A DNA stretch of 52,949 nt, taken from Fuerstiella sp. GTDB lineage: Bacteria > Planctomycetota > Planctomycetia > Planctomycetales > Planctomycetaceae. The DNA is taken from contig JALHMY010000069.1 in assembly GCA_022843805.1 (NCBI GenBank), positions 1-52,949 on the forward strand, given 5' to 3'. This document shows positions 44,201-52,460 of this stretch, piece by piece; the first letter of the stretch is position 1, and each line of letters begins with the position of its first letter. The notes under the pieces were generated by a model, which was not told the DNA's origin, did not search any database, and saw only the letters and a program-made list of their open reading frames with translations. Both the position numbers and the translations under genes were made by a program.

Positions 44201-45510
44201 CTGTCGTAGTTTACCGGAGCGATTGCTCCCTGATTTGCCTTGCGTGTGAATTCTGCTGATTTTGGTGTCATGTCAACCGGAGCTGACTGAGCCACCTGCT
44301 GAGCAGGCTGGCTGTCGTCGCTCTGTGCAGCAACATCGGTTCCGAAAGCTTCAAACCCTGATTCTGACTGTGAGGCAGGTTCCGATGCAGCAACATCTTC
44401 TTTGGCCTGGCCTGGGATCTGTTGTGCTCCCTGGCCTCGCAGTGCCGTCTCAACGTCTTTCAGAACCAGATCCGGTCGATCGTCAAGCAGGTTGTAAGTT
44501 ACGTTCAGTGATCGGGCCTGAGTGGCTTTTTCACGAGCCGTGTTCAGACGACCCTGATTCAGAGCTTCACGTGCTTCCTGAAGCAGCTTCTGTGCCTGAG
44601 CAGTTTCTGTAGAGGCGGCCGGGGATGCACTTGCGAATGAGGCATCGCCGGAGGCAGCACCCGTCAATCGCTGAATATCTCGCAGAACAAGTGAAGGACT
44701 GTCTTCAAAAATTCCGTAGCTGACATCCAGTTTGGCGGCCTGCTCAGCAAGCTGTCGTGCTTCGCTCAGCTTGTCCGCGTCCATGGCAAGGCGAGCCTGC
44801 TGCAGCAGCGATGTGGCTTCCTGATAGACAGTGCTGGTCGCTGGTGTCGGTGCAGGCTGGGTATTGTCCGCTGCAGGAGCAGCAGCAAATGTCTTTGACC
44901 GATCTCGTTTGTCGATTTCAGCCATTACATGTTCCGGACGATCGTCCCACAATCCCCATGAGGTATTCAGCTGTTTTGCCTGCAGAGCACGCGAACGGGC
45001 CAGCGGAATGTTTCCGGCAGCCAGTGCCTGACGAGACTCAGTAATCAGTCTCTGGGCCTGTCGCTTTTTCAGCAGATCACTGCCGGTATCCAGTGGCTTT
45101 GCACTGGAATCAGCAGTTTCCACAGCTTTCTCTGCGAAAGGATTGGCGTCTGCTTCAGGAGCAGCGTCATCGCCTTCCAGAGTAGCCCAGTCCACTTTCT
45201 TTCCGGCAGACTCGCCAGCGGATGACGCTGGAAGGCTGCTGATGAATTCGGCAGGAGTTTGTTCACCCGGTGCCCAGTCCGTTGTCAGTGAAGCCGCAGT
45301 TTCAGCTTGTCGGCGAGCTTCACCGACCCGGCCTTCCTGCGCTGCCTTTCGAGCGTCTGCCATAAGGCGGCGGGCAACTGAGCCGTAGCCGTCTTCTGTG
45401 ACAGAATCTGTCTGGGCAGACAGCCTTCGAGATGGGTCGCCGCCGCTGAACAAATACAGCGACACGGCCATCACCGAAGCGCACGTGATGAGTCCGATGG
45501 CCTTGTGCAA
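41227..45510 (-). CDS. Second giant secretin with helical repeats and Gly/Gln-rich insertions
   Basis: A 1427-aa protein starting at TTG (45510), backed by AAGGAGG eight bases upstream. An N-terminal hydrophobic segment (5-22) is a signal. Four related helical repeats of about 45 residues (about 45-92, 153-200, 233-280, 307-355) end in a DDRP/EDSP-type motif. A long helical region (540-770) follows. An STN-like domain (about 772-852, VSLHFHDVPMTDVIRHIATVHGINI), an N1-like domain (860-985) and the secretin core (985-1415) complete it. The core has PKVTLFNGQFATIND, VSVPDGGTVLLGGV and GVPILNKIPYISRLFKN. Gly/Gln-rich insertions lie at 1036-1086 and 1259-1335. It should form an outer-membrane channel. 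No other secretion gene is adjacent. Confidence 0.9.
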   Translation of the reverse strand: MHKAIGLITCASVMAVSLYLFSGGDPSRRLSAQTDSVTEDGYGSVARRLMADARKAAQEGRVGEARRQAETAASLTTDWAPGEQTPAEFISSLPASSAGESAGKKVDWATLEGDDAAPEADANPFAEKAVETADSSAKPLDTGSDLLKKRQAQRLITESRQALAAGNIPLARSRALQAKQLNTSWGLWDDRPEHVMAEIDKRDRSKTFAAAPAADNTQPAPTPATSTVYQEATSLLQQARLAMDADKLSEARQLAEQAAKLDVSYGIFEDSPSLVLRDIQRLTGAASGDASFASASPAASTETAQAQKLLQEAREALNQGRLNTAREKATQARSLNVTYNLLDDRPDLVLKDVETALRGQGAQQIPGQAKEDVAASEPASQSESGFEAFGTDVAAQSDDSQPAQQVAQSAPVDMTPKSAEFTRKANQGAIAPVNYDSSSDFAVLNPEGESADSAYRRGLELYRKGNREGARSAFMAAWKNASELDARKRRQLQEFLQELAPSAAGNGVQLAAAQQEQAADAPFLNAEETDAAAVPPAEKDPLAAAADQADVRYARLRTEVMNSVFRAEKLKEDNPDEALKILDNTLATVEAAPLNAEAIETLSGYIRRSQTTIQQWKEQLAPRYAQEAKNRNIQEAIAAQTRTEMRIEQEIAELTNQFNQLMKERRYSEAELVAKKARDLNPKLPAAVLMVEKAKMQRQIAFNEDMKEKKADLFTKSLNGVEETFTKSIADYAMPDVRSWKELSERRERLGSADARERTDSERQIEKSLGQKVSLHFHDVPMTDVIRHIATVHGINIAVKSRALETEGLAATQPVSIDVDGITLKSALNLLLDQAGGLVYSIENETLMISNRTDQETRYETKAYNVADLVVPLDNAKRLSPYAGAPSGSGGAINNGSLFQVNDDLAVSIGPGGSPRSGAAPSNQQQTDFSGLIDLITTTVEPGTWDLDGGNGKINSDENTLSLVIRQTGAVHDQITDLLTQLRKLQDLQVTVEVRFISVSDKFFERIGVDFDFNIQDTLGDAPGTPQFGSRQLTFPGGAGQAGQGGGQGGQQAGGDLRGGQQGQQGGQQGQGGQQGGQQGQQGGGGTSLFDPVNRVRPSRDDFNGQTVGMSAPGQFTEDFDIQFRQGSFEIGVPDFGSFNPDAGIQVGMAILSDIEAFFFIQAAQADERSNIMFAPKVTLFNGQFATINDTTSRYLVVGQIPVVGTGAVGFQPIIQPFQDGISLNVVAVISADRRYVRLSMAPSFNNIIDIQTFTQVSFGGAAGIGGGGGGGFGGGGGGFGGGGQGGGGGGGQFGFGGIGGGFGGGGGGQGGFGGGGGGQQGQQGQQGQAGTGGNAGTVQLPVIATVNVSTTVSVPDGGTVLLGGVKRLREGRNMAGVPILNKIPYISRLFKNSGVGRETESIMMMVTPRIIIQEEEEELIIGTAAQ

Positions 45511-45928
45511 TGTAGGTTCCTCCTTAAGGAATGCTCAGCAGCATCGTCCTGATGCCTGCCGGCGGTCATCCATGACCCGATTTGGTCATGCAGTGTCAGA
45601 ATGTCGTGTTTGTATGTCTCAGCCGAAAACTCACCGTTACTAAACATTTGTAACCTGTGAGTCTCAGGCTCCTCGTCCTCATCGTTTCCGAAGGATTCGT
45701 GTGCCTGGAGGCAGCGCGGCCCTTCGACGATGAGCGGGTGTAATAGCTGAGAATTTCAGTCGCGGTCAATACGGCGAGAATCTTCGGATTCTTCTTTTTC
45801 GCGCGGAATTCCTGAGGCACATGTGATTCCGGCAACCGCTGCCGAAGGTACTCTGAACTTCGCCGGAAACGGCCGAATTCATTACATTTGCAACCTGCAG
45901 GAACGGCGTTTTCAGCCGGGATTCTGCA
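45511..45928. other. Intergenic region upstream of the second secretin
   Basis: A 418-bp gap between two leftward genes, serving as the secretin upstream region. It holds two direct copies of ACATTTGYAACCTG exactly 240 bp apart (45644-45657 and 45884-45897). The strong ribosome binding site for the TTG start lies at 45518-45525. I find no convincing -35/-10 pair and no gene. Confidence 0.55.
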
Positions 45929-46306
45929 TCACCGGGGCCATCGGATACCACAGTCCTGGAGCCCGTTTGTCGTCCCGAGGTAAAACCAGGCCTGTGCCGC
46001 CGACTGTTCCCAGGGACTTTTCAGCAGGATTTGACGTCGCTCGTAAATTCCCTCCGACACGCCTTCCACTTCATCCAGCTGGCGGAGGCACTGCTGGTCA
46101 ATCTGATAAATCTCACCGTGTATTGACAAACCATTTTCCGCATCCACAATCCCGGGGTACTCTCCCAGATCAAAGATTCTGTAACAGGCTTCGGTTTGCG
46201 CTTCGCCGACAAAATTCTGGGTTTGCAGTATGGGGTTTAGTTTGAATCCGCGTTTCAATGATCCATAAACAAAAATTGTTGTCAGCGACTGAACAGTGTT
46301 GTGCAT
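45929..46306 (-). CDS. Gamma-glutamylcyclotransferase-like (AIG2 family) protein
   Basis: A 125-aa protein taken from ATG at 46306, because TTIFVYGSLKRG then falls near the N-terminus as in the family; a longer in-frame start at 46429 adds 41 residues without support. FVYGSLKRG is the substrate-loop motif, and GEIYQIDQQCLRQLDEVEGV carries the conserved acidic part with the typical LDxxEG end. Related enzymes form 5-oxoproline from gamma-glutamyl compounds; others are uncharacterised. It is divergent from the thioesterase gene at 46446. Confidence 0.83.
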   Translation of the reverse strand: MHNTVQSLTTIFVYGSLKRGFKLNPILQTQNFVGEAQTEACYRIFDLGEYPGIVDAENGLSIHGEIYQIDQQCLRQLDEVEGVSEGIYERRQILLKSPWEQSAAQAWFYLGTTNGLQDCGIRWPR

Positions 46307-46445
46307 GCAGAAGATCCAGTGATTCAGGAAGCCTGCTTCGCAGGGGCAGCTTGTGGGCTGATCTTTACCCCGTCCATTAATCTGACTGTCACATTCCGGC
46401 AGAAGGTATTCTGACAAGTTATCAGACAAGGATCAGGGTACAAGT

Positions 46446-46844
46446 ATGACTCAGAAACATACGCTGGAACTTCGAGTGCGTTACAGCGAAACGGATGCAA
46501 TGGGCTTCCTGCATCACTCGAACTACCTGACGTATTTTGAGATTGGACGGACAGAGCTTTTTCGGGCTCAGGGTGGCAACTATCGTCGCATGGAAGAGCT
46601 CGGGCTGTTCTTTGTGGTGGTGAAAGTTGATGTGCGATTTCGTAAGCCAGCTCGATATGATGAAGTGCTGACTCTGGAGACCGAGATCAGTCGGCTGACA
46701 CCTGCTCGCCTCGAGCACTGCTACCGATTAATGAGAGGCGGTGAATTGCTCACCGAAGGTCATTCTGTGATCGCCTGCATCAATCGGGCAGGAGAACTGC
46801 AGCGAATTCCGGAAGACCTGGTACAGTTGACTCAGGAGCCGTGA
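46446..46844 (+). CDS. Acyl-CoA thioesterase of the YbgC/4-hydroxybenzoyl-CoA type
   Basis: A 132-aa hot-dog-fold enzyme. RVRYSETDAMGFLHHSNYLTYFEIGRTELFRA carries the family signature with the catalytic aspartate (Asp17). VKVDVRFRKPARYDEVLTLET is the next conserved strand region. Such enzymes hydrolyse short acyl-CoA thioesters. Length is normal. It is followed by a repeat-rich non-coding stretch, so it is probably transcribed alone. Confidence 0.94.
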   Translation: MTQKHTLELRVRYSETDAMGFLHHSNYLTYFEIGRTELFRAQGGNYRRMEELGLFFVVVKVDVRFRKPARYDEVLTLETEISRLTPARLEHCYRLMRGGELLTEGHSVIACINRAGELQRIPEDLVQLTQEP

Positions 46845-47047
46845 TACGGCTGACGAATTGCAAATTTCTATCGCCCCTGTTTCTATCGCCTCTGTCAGGC
46901 AACGCGGTGAAGGATTTTTTTGAGTGCAAACAGTACGATTCAACCCGGAACAGGTTTCATAACGTCGCGATCGATCGTTAGAAGTGTTGTAAAACCCCGT
47001 CGGAGCTGGAAAACGGACATCGTCTGGTCATCAGAGCTGCCCCCATG

Positions 47048-47184
47048 TTTCCTGACAAAAATCCTCCACAGCGCTGCCCGTTGTGTTGGAATCGCATGGG
47101 CCTGAATCGCATTCCTGTCTGCCGCTCTTCCGTCCCCCCCAATTTTTCTGCCCACAAAATTTTTCTGCCAACGCGGGTCTGCTC
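47048..47184 (+). repeat. Direct repeat element, copy 1
   Basis: About 137 bp starting at TTTCCTGAC and ending at GGGTCTGCTC. Its right half (from CTGTCTGCCGCTCTTCCG on) is nearly identical to copy 2 at 47402-47537; the left half has diverged. It contains the motif CAATTTTTCTGCCCACA followed by AAATTTTTCTGCCAAC (47140-47172). Confidence 0.88.
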
Positions 47185-47299
47185 TCCTGCACCCGGAACA
47201 TTCTTCGCCCGATTCGCCCCCAGACGATCTGTGCCCGCACACCGAGTGATTCTGGAGGGCAGCCCGACTGTGGTGTGACTGATTCGGGGATGACAAGTT

Positions 47300-47329
47300 G
47301 TTGACAGAAAAATTTCAGGGCAGAAAAAT
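47300..47329 (-). repeat. Inverted partial copy of the element motif
   Basis: TTGACAGAAAAATTTCAGGG followed by CAGAAAAAT is close to the reverse complement of the TTTTTCTG-rich motif in both direct copies. It lies between them, in opposite orientation. Confidence 0.7.
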
Positions 47330-47401
47330 GAATCGCAAAGGAAATGAAGAGGACCACGGGACGTCTTCCCTTCACCTCCTCTTCAGAAAAAGCTCTGGCT
47401 T

Positions 47402-47537
47402 GTTCCTGACTAAAATTCTTCACAGCATTGCCGGTTGGGCCTCAATCGCATGGGTCGGAATCGAATTCCTGTCTGCCGCTCTTCCGTCCCCCCAATTTTT
47501 CTGCCCACAAAATTTTTCTGCCAACGCGGGTCTGCTC
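47402..47537 (+). repeat. Direct repeat element, copy 2
   Basis: About 136 bp starting at GTTCCTGAC and ending at GGGTCTGCTC, 354 bp after copy 1. The last 70 or so bases match copy 1 almost exactly; one C is missing from the run before AATTTTT. Confidence 0.88.
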
Positions 47538-47595
47538 GGTCCGAATGAACTTCAATTCTTAATCCGCAGACATCATTTGTCGCCTGACCTGCTGA

Positions 47596-48063
47596 TCAGG
47601 CTTCTTCGGCAGCCCACGACCATGGAGTCAGCACGGAAGGAGCGTCACAGATCTCGGAGTCCTGGAAGTACACGCCAATTTCCTTCTTAGCCGATTCCAC
47701 ACTGTCGCTGCCATGGATCAGATTCATCTGGCGGCTGGCTCCATAGTCACCGCGGATCGTCCCTGGAGCGGATGCCCGTCCGTTGGTCGAACCCATCAGA
47801 GTGCGCATCACGCTGACAGCTTCGGGGCCCTGCACAACCAGAGCGATCACGGGCCCTGATGTGATGAATCCTTCCAGTTCAGGATAAAACGGTTTGGAGA
47901 CGTGCTCTGCATAGTGCTGCTTGCTCATCTGAGGAGTAATTTTGAGCATTTTAACAGCGATGATCTGCAGACCCTTGTCTTCAATTCGGGAGATGATTTT
48001 CCCGGCCAGCTTTCGCTGAACACCATCCGGTTTGACAAGAATCAGAGTTCGCTCGAGTGCCAT
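47596..48063 (-). CDS. ndk: Nucleoside diphosphate kinase
   Basis: A 155-aa cytoplasmic enzyme that balances nucleoside triphosphates through a phosphohistidine intermediate. ERTLILVKPDGVQRKL at the start, GPVIALVVQGPEAV and TIRGDYGASRQMNLIHGSDS with the catalytic histidine are diagnostic. Length is typical. It lies 126 bp downstream of carA on the same strand and may share its transcript; both serve nucleotide metabolism. Confidence 0.97.
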   Translation of the reverse strand: MALERTLILVKPDGVQRKLAGKIISRIEDKGLQIIAVKMLKITPQMSKQHYAEHVSKPFYPELEGFITSGPVIALVVQGPEAVSVMRTLMGSTNGRASAPGTIRGDYGASRQMNLIHGSDSVESAKKEIGVYFQDSEICDAPSVLTPWSWAAEEA

Positions 48064-48189
48064 TGGAAAAACTTTCAGCAGTAGTGAGGAGTGAAACGAA
48101 GAGACGGAGATTCCGGAAGCCTGTCCGAACCAGGTTCAGCGGTATCCTTTGCGGACAACCGGAACGGTGAGGGGATTCTGATCTTGCGA

Positions 48190-49329
48190 TCAGGGATTTG
48201 ACGGTCGCATGAGGTCGACAAATTCGCGAAACAAATAGTGACTGTCATGTGGTCCGGCAGATGCTTCAGGGTGATACTGCACGCCAAAGGCTGGCAGCGT
48301 TCTGTGGCGTATGCCTTCGATCGTGTTGTCGTTCAGATTGATATGAGTCGTTTCGATCTCGCTGGGCAGCGAATCCGGATCGACCGCAAATCCATGGTTC
48401 TGTGATGTGATTTCCACCTTGCCCGTTCTTTTGTTCAGAACCGGCTGATTGGCACCCCGGTGTCCAAATCGAAGTTTGAAAGTGCGGCCGCCAAATGCCA
48501 GACCCAGCAGCTGCAGTCCGAGGCAGATGCCGAACACCGGCTTTTTGCCCAGCAGTCCGCGGATCGTATCCACTGCATAGGTCAGCGGTTCCGGGTCTCC
48601 CGGTCCGTTTGACAGGAAGACACCATCCGGGTTCATGGCGAGTATCTCTTCAGCCGATGTACTTCCGGGTACGATTGTCACCTGACAGCCTGCATCCCTG
48701 AGGTAGCGGGGAATATTGAGCTTCATTCCGTAATCAATGGCGACGACTTTCGGCCCATGCGTTTCGGATACGCAGGATTCGAAATCCGTTGGCCGACCAA
48801 GATCCGTTAACGGAGCTTCCCAGCTGGAACGTTCCGCACACATAACCTCCCTGACCAGATCTTTACCGACAATATCCGGACTGTTCAGGGCTTTCTGAAT
48901 CAGCGAGGCATCATCGAGATCCATTGTGGACAGGATGCCTCTCATTGCCCCCTGTTTTCGAATTTGCCGCACAAGTGCTCGAGTATCAATGCCCTGAAGG
49001 CCAACGATGTTGTTGCGTTTCAGGTAGGAATCGAGCGATTCTGTCGAACGATAGTTACTGGGGATTTCGCACAGCTCCCGCACGATAAATCCCCGCAGGA
49101 AGAGCCCTCGGCTCTCTACATCCTCGGCATTTATGCCGTAATTGCCAATCAGCGGATACGTCATCGTCACGATCTGACCATTGTACGATGGGTCGGTCAG
49201 AATCTCCTGGTAGCCCGTCATGCTGGTGTTGAAGACGACCTCACCGCAAATCTCCCCCTCGGCTCCAAAGCTCTGCCCGGAAAAGACGGAACCATTTGCC
49301 AAAGCCAGTTTCGCCGGTCGACCTGACAT
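48190..49329 (-). CDS. carA: Carbamoyl-phosphate synthase small subunit
   Basis: A 379-aa glutamine amidotransferase subunit that supplies ammonia to CarB for carbamoyl phosphate, used in arginine and pyrimidine synthesis. The N-terminal CPSase domain (about 1-150: VFNTSMTGYQEILTDPSY, GIDTRALVRQIRKQG) precedes the class I GATase domain. The latter has VFLSNGPGDPEPL, FGICLGLQLLGLAFGG with the catalytic cysteine, and VQYHPEASAGPHD with the His/Glu pair. carB is not in the window. Confidence 0.97.
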   Translation of the reverse strand: MSGRPAKLALANGSVFSGQSFGAEGEICGEVVFNTSMTGYQEILTDPSYNGQIVTMTYPLIGNYGINAEDVESRGLFLRGFIVRELCEIPSNYRSTESLDSYLKRNNIVGLQGIDTRALVRQIRKQGAMRGILSTMDLDDASLIQKALNSPDIVGKDLVREVMCAERSSWEAPLTDLGRPTDFESCVSETHGPKVVAIDYGMKLNIPRYLRDAGCQVTIVPGSTSAEEILAMNPDGVFLSNGPGDPEPLTYAVDTIRGLLGKKPVFGICLGLQLLGLAFGGRTFKLRFGHRGANQPVLNKRTGKVEITSQNHGFAVDPDSLPSEIETTHINLNDNTIEGIRHRTLPAFGVQYHPEASAGPHDSHYLFREFVDLMRPSNP

Positions 49330-49791
49330 CTGTGAAATTCCCCTCCAACCTCAGCGCGCAAAATGACCGCAGTCGAAAATTTGTTATAAATCCTCTTTTA
49401 CCACGAGATAATCGTTTCACAAAGTAAGTGGGTGTTCGGTCACCGAATTTCCAGGAATTTGGACCCTTCTGCTTCGTTGGCGAGCGGCGGTGTGAGAACG
49501 ACCGGCAGTGGGATTCTGGCGAATTGCTGAGATGTCGGGAATTCTGGCGGATTGCACTACATTCTGATCCCCGACGGGTAGATTAAGATTTGCCTCTCGC
49601 CTTTAGTGGCAGAGTCGAATTTTATTGCGACGCCGGGCTTCTGTAATGTCATCTCAGCGGAATACGAGAGATGCCCAATTCAGGCGGTCGATTTGTTGGT
49701 TTTTAAGAAGGCGATTTGTTGGTTCTGCCTGCGGCGTTACGGTAGAATCTCGAGGGGGAATCGTTGACGTTTCGACGAGGTTGATCCTGCC
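49330..49791. other. Divergent intergenic region between carA and the DUF3634-like gene
   Basis: 462 bp without a supported gene. It should hold the carA promoter (leftward) and that of the 49792 gene. A 13-bp CGATTTGTTGGTT direct repeat occurs twice near 49690-49725. I cannot place a promoter or a pyrimidine-type attenuator. Confidence 0.45.
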
Positions 49792-50139
49792 ATGACAGAA
49801 AATTTCTCCAGCATCCTGCCGGTGATTCTGACGGTCGCTTTGGTGTATGCCTTTCTGAAGTGGTCCCGACCGCGTCCGATTTTTATCGTTCGGGTCACTG
49901 ACGGACAGCCTCGAACGGTCAGAGGGTCAGTGACGTCCGCGTTTCTGCGGGGAGTTCAGGATGTTGTGCAGAGAAATGGAGTGACCAGTGGCGAAATTTC
50001 CGGGCATATTCAACAAAATCGGATACGACTGGTTTTTTCCAGCGAATTTCCGGAAGGAGGATGTCAGCAATTGCGGAACTGGTGGGCGGAATGTGGCTGG
50101 ACACCTCACGCGAATATCAAACCCCGCGTATGCAGGTGA
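49792..50139 (+). CDS. DUF3634-like small membrane-anchored protein
   Basis: A 115-aa protein with one N-terminal membrane helix (about 8-24, ILPVILTVALVYAFL). A compact domain follows with RPIFIVRVTDGQPRTVRG, FLRGVQDVVQRNGVTSGEI and RIRLVFSSEFPEGG, the pattern of DUF3634. The function of this family is unknown. The C-terminal tail is short. The SDR gene begins 57 bp downstream. Confidence 0.75.
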   Translation: MTENFSSILPVILTVALVYAFLKWSRPRPIFIVRVTDGQPRTVRGSVTSAFLRGVQDVVQRNGVTSGEISGHIQQNRIRLVFSSEFPEGGCQQLRNWWAECGWTPHANIKPRVCR

Positions 50140-50196
50140 ACTGGCCTGTGTGTCAACAATTGCCCACAGCGAACCGTTTTCCTGGATTTTAAATGT

Positions 50197-50991
50197 ATGT
50201 CGCTGATCCCTTCTGAGAGCAGTGCTTCCGTCCCGTCATTTGCCAGCCTGAAGGGAAAGCGAGTGGTCGTGACAGGATCTTCTTCCGGCATTGGAAAAGC
50301 CATTGCCATGAGCTGTGCGGAAGCCGGGGCCAGCGTGGTGATTCATTGCCGAAGTTCCGTTCGTGAGGCAGAAGCGGTAGCGAACGTCGTCCGGCGACTG
50401 GGGCAGGATGCTTCCGTGATCTGCGCGAATCTTGCTGATGCGACGCAGCGTCATCGTTTTGCTGAACAGTGTTTCGAAACCGCTGCCGCAGATGCACTTG
50501 TGAACAATGCGGGAGCGGATCTGCTGACAACGAATCTGAGGAATGCCGAATATTCGACGAAGCTGCAGGTATTGTGGGACACCGATGTCCTTGGCACAAT
50601 CGAATTATCAAAAGCGTTCGGACGGCGATTTCAGCAACAGGGGTATGGCAGCATTTTGAATATCGGGTGGGATCAGGCGGACAGGGGGATGGATGGAGAC
50701 AGCGGAGAACTGTTTTCGGCCGCCAAGAATGCCATTATGGGCTTTTCCCGTTCTCTTGCCGTCAGTCTCGCGCCTCTGGTCCGAGTAAACTGTATATCTC
50801 CAGGCTGGATTCGAACCGCCTGGGGTGAAACAGCCGGTGATTACTGGCAGCAACGAGTCCTGCAGGAAACACCTCTGAAACGCTGGGGAGAACCACGGGA
50901 TATCGCCAATATGGCGCGATTTTTGCTGAGTGACGACGCGGCGTATATCACAGGCCAGGTCATCAATGTCAATGGCGGCGCGGTCCGATAG
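50197..50991 (+). CDS. SDR-family protein with replaced catalytic Ser and Tyr
   Basis: A 264-aa Rossmann-fold protein of the short-chain dehydrogenase/reductase family. The cofactor motif VVVTGSSSGIGKAIA (TGxxxGxG, 26-33), NNAG (103-106) and the C-terminal RVNCISPGWIRT and ITGQVINVNGG are standard. The active site is not: where FabG-like enzymes have NIGS, this reads NIGW (Trp158), and the YxxxK motif reads FSAAK (Phe173, Lys177 kept). It may bind NAD(P) or a pterin without normal reduction. It is followed after 38 bp by a DHPS-like gene, suggesting a role in pterin or C1 metabolism (inference). Confidence 0.9.
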   Translation: MSLIPSESSASVPSFASLKGKRVVVTGSSSGIGKAIAMSCAEAGASVVIHCRSSVREAEAVANVVRRLGQDASVICANLADATQRHRFAEQCFETAAADALVNNAGADLLTTNLRNAEYSTKLQVLWDTDVLGTIELSKAFGRRFQQQGYGSILNIGWDQADRGMDGDSGELFSAAKNAIMGFSRSLAVSLAPLVRVNCISPGWIRTAWGETAGDYWQQRVLQETPLKRWGEPRDIANMARFLLSDDAAYITGQVINVNGGAVR

Positions 50992-51029
50992 TTGATTCTC
51001 AGCGTACGCCTCTATCCGGAAAGCAATGT

Positions 51030-52451
51030 GTGACCAGCCAGAATATCTCGTCAGCAACTGATTCGACGTTCTGTATTCTGTTCGTCACCGGACGGCTTGC
51101 GGAATCGAGTTTGCGTGAGGTCGTTTCAGGCATCGCCGATCGGCTTCAGTTTCAGTTTGAAATTGCTGTGCCCGGGATTCAGGTGGCCGCGTTGCTTCAC
51201 ACCGGACTGCTGATCCGGCGTTTGCACGTGGCACCTCATATCGATCGAGTTATTCTGCCGGGCTGGTGCCAGGGAAATCTGGATGAACTGTCTGCTCATT
51301 TCGGAAAGCCCTTTGAACGAGGTCCCAAAGACCTTCGGGATTTGCCGGAGTATTTTGGTCTGGGTAAGCGGCGTCAGGTTGTGCTTGACAAGTATTCGAT
51401 CGAAATTATTGGTGAAATTAATCATGCAACGCGGCAGCCTCTGAGCAGTCTGCTTGAACAGGCACATGCGATGGCACGGCACGGTGCCGATGTGATTGAT
51501 GTCGGCTGTGTTCCGGGTGAAGTTTCTGTTCGCGTCCATGAGATCGTCCGTGCATTGCGACAGGAAGGACTGCGAGTCTCCATTGACAGTTTTGATCAGG
51601 CGGAAGTGGAAGCAGCCGTCAATGCAGGTGCCGAACTGATTCTTAGCTGTAATCATTCCAACTTCGAATGGGTCAGTAAACTGCAGACAGAAGTTGTCGC
51701 CATTCCTGACACTCCATCGGATCTCGCCTCACTGGATGTGCTGATTGAGAAGCTGGTGTTGGAGCGTGTTCCATTTCGAGTTGACCCGATCATTGAACCG
51801 ATCGGGATGGGATTTACGGCATCACTGCAGCGTTACATGTCCGTCCGCGAAAAGTATCCGGACGTAGCCATGATGATGGGAACGGGTAATATTACGGAAA
51901 TGACGGAAGTCGATTCTGCCGGGGTCAGTATGATTCTGGCGGCAATCTGTGAGGAACTGGGGATTCAGAGCGTACTGACCACTCAGGTGATCAACTGGTG
52001 CCGCACTGCAGTAGCCGAGTTCGATGCGGCCCGCAGGCTGGTGCACTATGCCGTTTCTGCTCAGCTGATTCCCAAGCATTTGTCGTCAGCGCTGGTGATG
52101 CTGCGAGACCCGAACTGGGCCGCGCGGACCAGTGAAGCTCTGCAGGACCTGGCCGGCGCGCTCACCGACAGTCACTTTCGAATTTTTGCAGAGCAGGGCG
52201 AACTGCATCTGATGAATAATCAGGGATACTGGCGAGGCCACAGTCCGTTCGCCGTCTTTGCCGAGGCGTTGAAAACACAAAAGAACAGTGTGAGCGCAGA
52301 ACACGCATTTTATCTTGGCTACGAGATGGCTCGAGCGGAACTGGCGTTGCATCTTGGTAAGCAGTATGAACAGGATGCACCGATGCGCTGGGGTCTGCTG
52401 GGTGATCTGAACGCTTCATCAACGGTTGCGACACATCCGGAGAATCCTTAG
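51030..52451 (+). CDS. Dihydropteroate-synthase-like protein (DUF6513/TIGR00284 type)
   Basis: A 473-aa protein starting at GTG 51030 with GGAAAG upstream. The N-terminal third (about 1-125, ILFVTGRLAESSLREVV, DRVILPGWCQGN) looks like the DUF6513 domain. The central part (about 125-340) is a TIM barrel of the pterin-binding type: IEIIGEINHA, GADVIDVGCVPGE, VSIDSF and AGAELILSCNHSN. The C-terminal region is helical. Proteins of this kind occur in methanogens and in bacteria using methanopterin-linked C1 transfer, a pathway known in planctomycetes. A role in methanopterin synthesis is likely but unproven. The SDR-like gene lies just upstream. Confidence 0.85.
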   Translation: MTSQNISSATDSTFCILFVTGRLAESSLREVVSGIADRLQFQFEIAVPGIQVAALLHTGLLIRRLHVAPHIDRVILPGWCQGNLDELSAHFGKPFERGPKDLRDLPEYFGLGKRRQVVLDKYSIEIIGEINHATRQPLSSLLEQAHAMARHGADVIDVGCVPGEVSVRVHEIVRALRQEGLRVSIDSFDQAEVEAAVNAGAELILSCNHSNFEWVSKLQTEVVAIPDTPSDLASLDVLIEKLVLERVPFRVDPIIEPIGMGFTASLQRYMSVREKYPDVAMMMGTGNITEMTEVDSAGVSMILAAICEELGIQSVLTTQVINWCRTAVAEFDAARRLVHYAVSAQLIPKHLSSALVMLRDPNWAARTSEALQDLAGALTDSHFRIFAEQGELHLMNNQGYWRGHSPFAVFAEALKTQKNSVSAEHAFYLGYEMARAELALHLGKQYEQDAPMRWGLLGDLNASSTVATHPENP

Positions 52452-52460
52452 CCCCAAATA

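Larger units (their letters stand above)
46845..47595. other. Repeat-rich intergenic region
   Basis: About 750 bp without a supported gene between the thioesterase and ndk. It holds two direct copies of a roughly 136-bp element, one inverted copy of a 30-bp part of it, and a 9-bp perfect hairpin (TGAAGAGGA at 47345-47353 with TCCTCTTCA at 47377-47385). Open frames within it follow the repeats and differ between copies, so I do not call them. Confidence 0.7.

Noticed and set aside
47298..47690. 130-aa frame in the repeat region
   Set aside because: Built from the repeated element and overlaps ndk on the other strand.
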